This document shows, one piece after another, positions 58,431 through 64,000 of a stretch of 64,000 nt of DNA. The DNA is taken from NCBI RefSeq assembly GCF_026319365.1, contig NZ_JAPDMS010000001.1, positions 208,032-272,031 on the forward strand, read 5' to 3'. The notes below the pieces were generated by a model that was not told the origin of the DNA, did no database searches, and worked only from the letters and a program-made list of their open reading frames with translations. Position 1 is the stretch's first letter. Each line of letters starts with the position of its first letter. This stretch comes from Methylophaga sp. OBS1. GTDB lineage: Bacteria > Pseudomonadota > Gammaproteobacteria > Nitrosococcales > Methylophagaceae. The translations under genes were made by a program, and so were the position numbers.

Positions 58431-58999
58431 AAAAAACTTTATTCGCCCTGTCTTTTCTGGGACTTTCTTCCATGCTGCCGGCACAGGCTGCAGAGTATGT
58501 GATTGATACAGAAAAAGCACATGCCTTTATCGACTTTCGTATTCAGCATCTGGGTTTCAGTTGGATGAGTGGTCGCTTTAATGATTTTGCCGGGACCTTC
58601 AACTACGACGCAGAACAACCGGAAGCGTCGGATATTGATGTCGTCATTGATGTGGCCAGTGTCGATACTAATTTTGCCGAGCGTGATAAACACTTACGTG
58701 AGAAATTTCTTCACACCGACAAATACCCTGAAGCACGCTTCCAATCCAAATCTGTCGAAGTGAAAGAGGATGGCAGCATGGTAATGGTCGGGGACTTTAC
58801 GCTTCATGGCGTCACCAACGAACTGGTGATTCCGATTGAAAAAGTGGGTGAGGGTGATGATCCCTGGGGCGGATACCGTGTCGGCTTCGTTGGTGAAACC
58901 AAATTCACCATTGCCGACTACGGTATTGATGTGACTAAACTGGGCCCTTCAGCAGAGGAGGTTTATCTGACCCTGTCGATTGAAGGTATTCGTCAGTAA
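58427..58999 (+). CDS. YceI-family periplasmic protein
   Basis: The 190-residue protein has a signal peptide (MKKTLFALSFLGLSSMLPAQA) and the YceI lipocalin-like beta barrel: EYVIDTEKAHAFIDFRIQHLGFSWMSGRFNDFAGTFNYD, LREKFLHTDKYPEARFQSKSV. Members bind isoprenoid-type ligands and are induced by base or osmotic shock. It is co-transcribed with cytochrome b561, so it may carry or use a quinone-like molecule. Its TAA abuts the opposing stop codon at 59000. Confidence 0.9.
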   Translation: MKKTLFALSFLGLSSMLPAQAAEYVIDTEKAHAFIDFRIQHLGFSWMSGRFNDFAGTFNYDAEQPEASDIDVVIDVASVDTNFAERDKHLREKFLHTDKYPEARFQSKSVEVKEDGSMVMVGDFTLHGVTNELVIPIEKVGEGDDPWGGYRVGFVGETKFTIADYGIDVTKLGPSAEEVYLTLSIEGIRQ

Positions 59000-59239
59000 T
59001 CACACCTGTTTGGCCAGCTCATAGAGCCGGTCAAACTCTTCCGGCAGGCTGTTTACTGGTAACGATTTGCCCGCACGGCGATACCAGTAGGCAGCGTTGC
59101 CGTTATCTCCTTCTACGCGGTGCAGATAGCCATGCACCATGCACGCGAGTCTGTCTTCGTAGATCTGTATTGTGCTGTGTGCGCTATCCCAGTCGCCCTG
59201 CGCAGCCAGTTCCAGAGATTGTAAGTGTTGTGTTGCCAT
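59000..59239 (-). CDS. Small conserved protein
   Basis: The 79-residue protein has the pattern LELAAQGDWDSAHSTIQIYEDRLACMVHGYLHRVEGDNGNAAYWYRRAG, which recurs in short proteobacterial hypothetical proteins. It looks helical, like a TPR-type pair. The ATG at 59239 is chosen because GGAGGAG (complement of 59246-59252) sits at the right distance; an ATG at 59245 is too close. Function unknown. No partner is evident, and the gene upstream on this strand is the 40-residue membrane protein. Confidence 0.75.
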   Translation of the reverse strand: MATQHLQSLELAAQGDWDSAHSTIQIYEDRLACMVHGYLHRVEGDNGNAAYWYRRAGKSLPVNSLPEEFDRLYELAKQV

Positions 59240-59336
59240 CGTCATCTCCTCCCAGAAATGTTCTGACAACACTATGCTATAACAGATTGATATAAATGAA
59301 AAATATGTGGTTTATAAGCTTTCGCTTTGGTATTGC

Positions 59337-59459
59337 TCAGGGCTGGCCTGCCAGCAGCAAAAGACCGCCAATAACAGCGAAAGGGGAAGTTACCACCACA
59401 AACAGTAGTCGTGCCAGTTCTCTCAGAACATAGATTGCATCGACAATCAGCATTAACAT
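59337..59459 (-). CDS. 40-residue hydrophobic small protein (unlisted ORF)
   Basis: The ORF starts with ATG and an alternative in-frame ATG two codons later. The product begins MLMLIVDAIYVLRELARLLF and continues VVVTSPFAVIGGLLLLAGQP. GGGGAGG (complement of 59464-59470) lies 4 bp before the start. One long or two short hydrophobic segments are separated by an Arg-Glu-Arg patch and a Pro, as in small inner-membrane proteins. It lies in the tsaB-YceI gap, which otherwise holds nothing I see. Not confirmed by any homologue here. Confidence 0.5.
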   Translation of the reverse strand: MLMLIVDAIYVLRELARLLFVVVTSPFAVIGGLLLLAGQP

Positions 59460-59545
59460 AGCGCCTCCCCGCACCATCGAATCAACTGCTTTGCATTATA
59501 ATGCGCGGTTGTGACAGCCAAATGACGACAATAACTGACGCCACT

Positions 59546-60229
59546 ATGAAAATTCTTGCACTAGATACCTGCACCGAAGTGTGCTCCGTCGCTCTGCTCA
59601 ATGCGGACCAGCTCATTGAACGGTCGACCACGACGCAACGTGGTCATTCGGAACGAATATTGGGCATGCTCAATGAACTGCTGCAGCAGGCGGGCGTGGG
59701 CCTGGATGAAATCGATTTCTTGGCTTTTGGCAGAGGTCCCGGCTCTTTTACCGGTGTCCGTGTCGGCGTCGGTGTGGCCCAGGGCATTGCTTTTGCCCGA
59801 CAGTTGCCGATTATTCCAGTATCAACCCTGGCTGCGGTCGCGCAGAGAGCCATTGATGAGTTCGGTGCCACACAAATTGCCGTGGCACTGGATGCCCGTA
59901 TGGGAGAAATATATGCAGCGCATTATCGCGAAGAAAACGGATTGGCGGTGCTCTGCGACAAGGAACAGGTATGCCCACCCGACACATTTAAACCGCTGGA
60001 TAACGAGCGATGGTTTGCTGCCGGTACCGGCTGGCAAGAACATGGCGAAGTACTAAAAGCCGCTTTTGCAGGACTTTTATCAGGTGAAGACAGCAGCTTA
60101 CTGCCCACTGCGGCGGCCATGACCAAACTGGCACGTAAGCTGGCTGAGCAGGGACAAACGCTGTCTGCAGAGCAGGCAGTGCCGGTCTACCTGCGTGACA
60201 ATGTTGCCAAGAAGAAGGGCGAGCAGTAA
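59546..60229 (+). CDS. tsaB: tRNA threonylcarbamoyladenosine biosynthesis protein TsaB
   Basis: The ATG at 59546 gives the standard start MKILALDTCTEVCSVALL. The 227-residue protein has the ASKHA-like motifs RGHSERILGMLNELL and FGRGPGSFTGVRVGVGVAQGIAF. It scaffolds TsaD and TsaE in t6A37 formation. The upstream ribosome-binding site is weak. It overlaps cmoA by 1 bp. Confidence 0.93.
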   Translation: MKILALDTCTEVCSVALLNADQLIERSTTTQRGHSERILGMLNELLQQAGVGLDEIDFLAFGRGPGSFTGVRVGVGVAQGIAFARQLPIIPVSTLAAVAQRAIDEFGATQIAVALDARMGEIYAAHYREENGLAVLCDKEQVCPPDTFKPLDNERWFAAGTGWQEHGEVLKAAFAGLLSGEDSSLLPTAAAMTKLARKLAEQGQTLSAEQAVPVYLRDNVAKKKGEQ

Positions 60230-60960
60230 TGGCACGTGAAAAAGACAAGCTTTACGCCGCCCCTTTGCAACAGATGGTTGATTTTCGCTTTGATGAGCGG
60301 GTGGTCAGTGTTTTTCCCGATATGATTCAACGTTCAGTGCCGGGCTATGCCACGCTTATCAGCAATATTGGTACCCTGGCAGGGCGTTACGTGCAAGCTG
60401 GCAGCCACTGTTATGACCTTGGCTGCTCGCTGGGTGCAGTCAGCCTGTCCCTGCGTCATGCGATTCAGCAGCCTGACTGCACAATTATCGCCGTGGATAA
60501 TTCAGAAGCGATGATAGCCAAAGCGCGTGAGGTACTGACTGATGATTCAGCATCAGTGCCGGTCGAGCTGCAATGTGCTGATATTAATCAAGTCGGTATT
60601 GAAAAGGCTTCTGTTGTGGTGATGAATTTCACCCTGCAGTTCATTTCGCCTGAATTGAGACAGACACTGATACAAAAAATTTACGATGGGTTGTTGCCGG
60701 GGGGGATATTAATCCTGTCGGAAAAGCTGGCCTTTGAAGAACCGCAGGTCAACCAGTTCCATATTGAGTCACACCATAACTTCAAACGGGCTAATGGATA
60801 CAGCGATCTGGAAATCAGTCAGAAGCGGAGTGCGCTGGAAAAAGTCCTGATCCCAGAAACCTTGAGTGCGCATCAGGCGCGATTGACGCAGGCAGGGTTC
60901 AGCTTTGTTGAAAAGTGGTATCAGTGTTTTAATTTCGTTTCGATGGTGGCCATTAAATGA
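60229..60960 (+). CDS. cmoA: Carboxy-SAM synthase
   Basis: The 243-residue protein has the N-terminal FDERVVSVFPDMIQRSVPGYATLI block and methyltransferase motif I YDLGCSLGAVSLSLR, then AVDNSEAMIAKARE. It turns SAM and prephenate into carboxy-SAM, the donor for cmo5U34. It overlaps cmoB by 4 bp (ATGA), matching the known pair. Confidence 0.95.
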   Translation: MAREKDKLYAAPLQQMVDFRFDERVVSVFPDMIQRSVPGYATLISNIGTLAGRYVQAGSHCYDLGCSLGAVSLSLRHAIQQPDCTIIAVDNSEAMIAKAREVLTDDSASVPVELQCADINQVGIEKASVVVMNFTLQFISPELRQTLIQKIYDGLLPGGILILSEKLAFEEPQVNQFHIESHHNFKRANGYSDLEISQKRSALEKVLIPETLSAHQARLTQAGFSFVEKWYQCFNFVSMVAIK

Positions 60961-61931
60961 GTGTATACCAGCCTCTGTACGATATCCTCGACGAAGCCGG
61001 TTTCTATGAATGGCGGCAGCAGCTTCAAAGCCGAATTGAATCACAACTCTCTCTGACACGTCATGGCAAGATGCCGATGTGGCAACAAGCGTTGAAGGCG
61101 CTACCTGCCGTTGTACCCAGTGAGATTGAAATAAAAGACCATGTGGCTATTGGTGGCGCTGCTGATTTGGGAGATGTTGATCGCGAAGCCTTTATCGACC
61201 TCTTAAAACAGTTTCATCCCTGGCGTAAAGGTCCGTATTGGTTATTTGATATTCACCTGGATACCGAATGGCGTTCAGACTGGAAATGGGACAGGGTGCT
61301 ACCCCACCTGAGCCCACTTAAAGGTCGCCGTGTGCTGGATGTCGGCGGCGGTAACGGCTATCACGGCTGGCGCATGCTGGGAGAGGGCGCGGAGCTGGTG
61401 CTGGGTATTGATCCGACGCTGGTGTTCACCATGCAGTACCAGTTGATCAATCACTTTATCAACAGTGACCGGCATTTTGTTGTGCCGATTGGTATCGAGC
61501 ACATGCCGGACAATCTCGGCTGGTTTGATACCGTCTTTTCGATGGGCGTGTTATATCACCGGAAATCGCCCCTGAGCCATCTTCTGGAACTGCGTTCCTG
61601 CCTGAAGCCCGGGGGCGAACTGGTGCTGGAAACGTTGATCATTGAGGCAGGCCCGGGGATGACCCTGATGCCGGAGGAACGTTACGCCAAGATGCGTAAT
61701 GTCTGGTTTATTCCTTCAGTTGAGACGATGTTACTGTGGATGCGCAGGTGCGGTTTTAAAAACGTGCGTTGTGTGGATATCGATATCACGCCACTGGAAG
61801 AACAACGCCGCACTGAATGGATGACATTTGAATCCCTGGCGGATTTTCTCGATCCCGACGATACAAGTAAAACGATTGAGGGGTATCCAGCACCAATGCG
61901 GGGGGTGTTTATCGCCAATGCGCCGCAGTAA
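60957..61931 (+). CDS. cmoB: tRNA U34 carboxymethyltransferase
   Basis: The 324-residue protein has RVLDVGGGNGYHGWRMLGEGA as SAM motif I, then VLGIDPTLVFTMQYQLIN and FSMGVLYHRKSPLSHL. It transfers the carboxymethyl group to ho5U34 in tRNAs, widening wobble pairing. TsaB, CmoA and CmoB thus form a tRNA-modification operon. The TAA abuts the stop of the opposing exported-protein gene at 61932. Confidence 0.95.
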   Translation: MSVYQPLYDILDEAGFYEWRQQLQSRIESQLSLTRHGKMPMWQQALKALPAVVPSEIEIKDHVAIGGAADLGDVDREAFIDLLKQFHPWRKGPYWLFDIHLDTEWRSDWKWDRVLPHLSPLKGRRVLDVGGGNGYHGWRMLGEGAELVLGIDPTLVFTMQYQLINHFINSDRHFVVPIGIEHMPDNLGWFDTVFSMGVLYHRKSPLSHLLELRSCLKPGGELVLETLIIEAGPGMTLMPEERYAKMRNVWFIPSVETMLLWMRRCGFKNVRCVDIDITPLEEQRRTEWMTFESLADFLDPDDTSKTIEGYPAPMRGVFIANAPQ

Positions 61932-62318
61932 TCAGAGTGCGGTGGCAGCAGGGGTGATGGAAATCCACTGACCGCTGCTGTTTTTGCAGGCATCCAGTGA
62001 TTTCACTTCGGTCACATCATCCTTGGTGATCGATAAGTCATAAGCCAGGCAGGGATAGTGGCCATAAGAATAGGTGTGATCAATGTTGATTTCGTAGGCA
62101 TTACCGGTTTCCTGGTTGAGCCAGTAATGACGAGAGCCCACGGCTTCTGTCGATAATGCCTTTTGTGTCTGTTCCAGATCGCTGCTCGTCATTGAGGTAT
62201 CGGTTTCAATACCGGCCTCAACACCTGCGAGCAAATCCAGAGAAGCTTCGGTGCTTGTGATGATGCTAAATGAAGCTATCGAGGCAATGCCTAGACTGGT
62301 TAGCTTGTTAAACAACAT
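61932..62318 (-). CDS. Exported protein, RT0821/surface-antigen C-terminal-like
   Basis: The 128-residue protein has a signal sequence (about residues 1-26, ending STEAS). The mature part has RHYWLNQETGNAYEINIDHTY...YPCLAYDLSI...LDACKNSSGQWISI, which matches the 'R-W-N-TG-Y ... CR-F ... ACR-DG-W' style of small surface proteins; a Cys pair (Cys in YPCLAY and DACKN) could form a disulfide. Function unknown. It ends flush against cmoB. Confidence 0.65.
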   Translation of the reverse strand: MLFNKLTSLGIASIASFSIITSTEASLDLLAGVEAGIETDTSMTSSDLEQTQKALSTEAVGSRHYWLNQETGNAYEINIDHTYSYGHYPCLAYDLSITKDDVTEVKSLDACKNSSGQWISITPAATAL

Positions 62319-62384
62319 AAACTTCCATAATCGAAGTACAGACTGGTTATTAAAATACGCCAGTGACTTTCACGGATGAGCAAA

Positions 62385-62410
62385 ACATCCCGTTAAAGCG
62401 GGACGTTTTT
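62385..62410. terminator. Intrinsic terminator between two exported-protein genes
   Basis: ACATCCCG (62385-62392) and CGGGACGT (62399-62406) pair, with one A-C mismatch and a 6-base loop, followed by TTTT on the plus strand. On the minus strand the stem is followed by GTTTTG, so it may end the transcript of the 62462-62896 gene. Confidence 0.6.
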
Positions 62411-62461
62411 CCTAACCAGCAGAGTATATACCCGAATTAAAAGCATTTCCAAGCTCTCCGA

Positions 62462-62896
62462 TCACTCCGTCTCAGGCACCGAGTCGCAAACACCACCTAA
62501 CAAATGTATCGCCATATCAATATGATGGGTCACTGTCTGGTGTTCACTCAGGTATCGTTGCTGTACCTGGTATGCCTCCCGCTCCAGTGAAATATGGGCC
62601 TCGCAGGCCAGGGGAAAGTGCTTCATCTTGCCTGATTGATCCTGCAGATAATGCACCAGCTCATGAACGATAAAACTTTTTGCGATCAAGCTGTTTTCCA
62701 GATCCAGGTTTTGGTCGTAATAAACAATATCGGTATGGTGGTCATAGTAGGCCACGGCGTTACATTGTTCATGATTGCACAGTGTTGCTTCCAGTTGTGC
62801 GTGGGGTATCGCAATCAACTCAGGGAGATTTGCTGCTTCTGGATAGCTACTGAGACTGACCGCCCACATCAGTAAACCATTCACCAGCTGTTGCAT
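62462..62896 (-). CDS. Small metallopeptidase-like exported protein with HELVH motif
   Basis: The ATG at 62896 gives a 144-residue protein whose first ~20 residues (MQQLVNGLLMWAVSLSSYP) look like a signal sequence. The motif HELVHYLQ (HEXXH zinc site) is followed about 25 residues later by ACEAHISLEREAYQ, whose Glu residues could be the third ligand. The family is DUF6647-like, and a zinc peptidase function is inferred only from the motif. Two Cys (NHEQCNAV, ATLCNHEQ) suggest an oxidising compartment. An earlier GTG start would add 14 residues without a signal. Confidence 0.6.
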   Translation of the reverse strand: MQQLVNGLLMWAVSLSSYPEAANLPELIAIPHAQLEATLCNHEQCNAVAYYDHHTDIVYYDQNLDLENSLIAKSFIVHELVHYLQDQSGKMKHFPLACEAHISLEREAYQVQQRYLSEHQTVTHHIDMAIHLLGGVCDSVPETE

Positions 62897-62990
62897 ACCA
62901 CCACCCTGTGTTATCGGGACACAGGACGGTAGACACACTGGCGCTTCAATAGGTTCTCAGTGGTATAGATATTAAGCGGTGGGCGATCAG

Positions 62991-63440
62991 TTATTTTCCG
63001 ATATTATTGGCACGCTGGTATTTTTGCAGAAACTCTTCGAAAAAGAAGCTGACATCCTCCAGCAGTTGTTCCATGTCGGTAATGTTTTTGGCATAACGGC
63101 CCCAGACATAGCCATCTTTGAGGTAGCGCTTACCCTGAGCCTCATATTGCAATTGTCTGCTGAAATCGAGATAAAGCAGGTAACTGCCCGCATGTTCCTC
63201 AACTCTGAGTATTAATTGTGCATCATCGCGTTTGCTCGTTTCCAGGCTTGTTTCAGCCAGGGTGGTTTCAACCAGGGACTGAATGGCATGGCTATCGACA
63301 CTGTCGGGTTCGATGGTATAGACGATATGGAGTGAGTGCGGCGACTCAATTTCAAGTCCGCTACCAGGCTCATGAGCGTTAGCAAGAAAAGAGAGCAGGG
63401 TGACTGTGATGGCAAAAATAAGGCTCAGCTTGCGTTTCAT
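62991..63440 (-). CDS. Exported protein of unknown function
   Basis: The 149-residue protein has a clear signal peptide (MKRKLSLIFAITVTLLSFLANA, then H). The mature part is acidic at its N-terminus and ends in two amphipathic helices (NITDMEQLLEDVSFFFEEFLQKY). I recognise no domain. It is the first of the run of three minus-strand exported genes, followed by the metallopeptidase-like gene after 94 bp. Confidence 0.6.
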   Translation of the reverse strand: MKRKLSLIFAITVTLLSFLANAHEPGSGLEIESPHSLHIVYTIEPDSVDSHAIQSLVETTLAETSLETSKRDDAQLILRVEEHAGSYLLYLDFSRQLQYEAQGKRYLKDGYVWGRYAKNITDMEQLLEDVSFFFEEFLQKYQRANNIGK

Positions 63441-63804
63441 GGTTTCATAATCTGTGTACTTGTCGTCACGACAATGTAGCAGAATCAGGCAACATGAGGA
63501 ACTCTGCTGCTAGTGATTAGTTTGAGATTGTTTTTTCAAGACTAATGACTGTTACTTTCATGACATCTTCATTTCATCGAAATACACAGTGGAGAAGCCG
63601 ATTGCTGTTATTTTGACTAGCTGTCCTTTCGTTTTCTTTTGAAAGAAATCAACGGAGATTCGGCATTGTGTATGCTGAGATGTGTGGTGATCAGCTGAAA
63701 TATCACCCGGTTTCCATAAACGTCTATCGTTGCCCGATGAAGGTATGTTGGAAACTTTGTTGTGAAAGTGGTGATTTAGACGAATGTTGTCTTACTGACT
63801 CACA
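63441..63804. other. Gene-poor gap with two palindromes
   Basis: I see no convincing gene in this 364-bp stretch. It holds the palindrome TTGTCGTCACGACAA (63460-63474), which lies just upstream of the exported-protein gene on the minus strand and could be an operator, and TTTCTTTTGAAAGAAA (63633-63648). A plus-strand Cys-rich frame (from 63668) runs through the terminator and tRNA and is rejected. Confidence 0.4.
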
Positions 63805-63838
63805 CAAAAAAGCCCCGGGTCATATCGAACCGGGGCTT
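63805..63838 (-). terminator. Intrinsic terminator after tRNA-Ser (TGA)
   Basis: On the minus strand the arms AAGCCCCGG and CCGGGGCTT (63810-63818 and 63830-63838) form a 9-bp stem with an 11-base loop, followed by a run of T (complement of the A run at 63806-63810). Confidence 0.85.
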
Positions 63839-63843
63839 ATATT

Positions 63844-63933
63844 TGGCGGAGGGACAGGGATTCGAACCCTGGAAGGGCGTTAACCCTTGCCGGTTTTCAA
63901 GACCGGTGCATTCAACCGCTCTGCCATCCCTCC
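63844..63933 (-). tRNA. tRNA-Ser (TGA)
   Basis: A 90-nt tRNA with acceptor GGAGGGA, long variable arm and encoded CCA (complement of 63844-63846). The anticodon loop CTTGAAA gives TGA (complement of 63897-63899), which reads UCA and other UCN codons. A strong terminator follows at 63805-63838. Confidence 0.96.
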
Positions 63934-64000
63934 GAAGATGCGAAATTATACAGATAATACCCGCCAGCACAACCGCTAAGGCAAAATTATTTCTGCCAAT

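Noticed and set aside
63668..63883. Plus-strand Cys-rich open frame of 71 codons
   Set aside because: It runs through the tRNA-Ser terminator and into the tRNA; its last residues (GGGTGIRTLE) are the translation of a tRNA-Ser antisense, a typical false gene.
1..64000. CRISPR array, insertion sequence, prophage or toxin-antitoxin module
   Set aside because: No regularly spaced direct repeats, transposase, integrase, phage gene or recognisable toxin pair was found in the window.

Overview
The window looks like chromosome of a halotolerant, methylotrophic gammaproteobacterium of the Methylophaga type. This is an inference from gene content and order. A four-gene sucrose operon (sucrose-phosphate synthase, sucrose-phosphatase, fructokinase, amylosucrase) is the arrangement known from salt-tolerant methylotrophs. 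The order recA-recX-alaS-lysC-csrA-tRNA-Ser-tRNA-Arg and the rpe-gph-trpE-trpG-trpD-trpC block opposite a crp-like gene are classic gammaproteobacterial neighbourhoods. A NarX/NarL pair enters from the left edge, which would fit a nitrate-respiring member. I see no insertion sequence, prophage, CRISPR array or rRNA operon; base composition and gene density look even throughout.

Layout. 1-8.2 kb: narX (cut by the window edge) and narL, a cupin, a Cys/Met-metabolism PLP enzyme, an orphan molybdopterin oxidoreductase, an exported DUF2380-like protein, a gamma-glutamylcyclotransferase-fold protein and a 2OG-Fe(II) oxygenase. 8.2-14.3 kb: the sucrose operon behind a hairpin-rich leader. 14.3-18.4 kb: a DCC thiol-oxidoreductase, two photolyase/cryptochrome genes in tandem and a HAD phosphatase. 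18.4-22.0 kb: the three AmmeMemoRadiSam genes, split divergently, followed by a membrane-anchored DUF2726-like protein and a protein with a very lysine-rich tail. 22.1-33.2 kb: a signalling block with an SBP-PAS-GGDEF-EAL protein, an Aer-like chemoreceptor, and a three-gene unit ending in a 1692-residue protein whose kinase domain has lost its catalytic residues and whose output is a GGDEF domain.

33.2-51.5 kb: housekeeping genes (tRNA-Arg, tRNA-Ser, csrA, lysC, alaS, recX, recA, pncC, mutS, ycgL, a VOC protein, a DUF885 peptidase-like protein, OsmC, a CRP/Clp-like regulator, the trp block, gph, rpe). 51.6-55.5 kb: five genes with overlapping ends (DUF3530 hydrolase-like, spermidine-synthase-like, CPA2 antiporter, CBS-domain protein, L,D-transpeptidase). 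55.6-62 kb: a YgiQ radical SAM protein, cytochrome b561, YceI, a 40-residue membrane protein, tsaB, cmoA and cmoB. 62-64 kb: three small exported proteins and tRNA-Ser.

The most interesting parts are the pseudokinase-AAA-GAF-GGDEF protein with its two upstream partners, the AmmeMemoRadiSam locus with its two unusual followers, the five-gene overlapping envelope/ion operon, and a CRP homologue whose ligand pocket departs from the cAMP consensus in a window rich in cyclic-di-GMP genes. Three convergent gene pairs have stop codons that abut with no base between them. All functional statements rest on reading motifs by eye; no database search was run.
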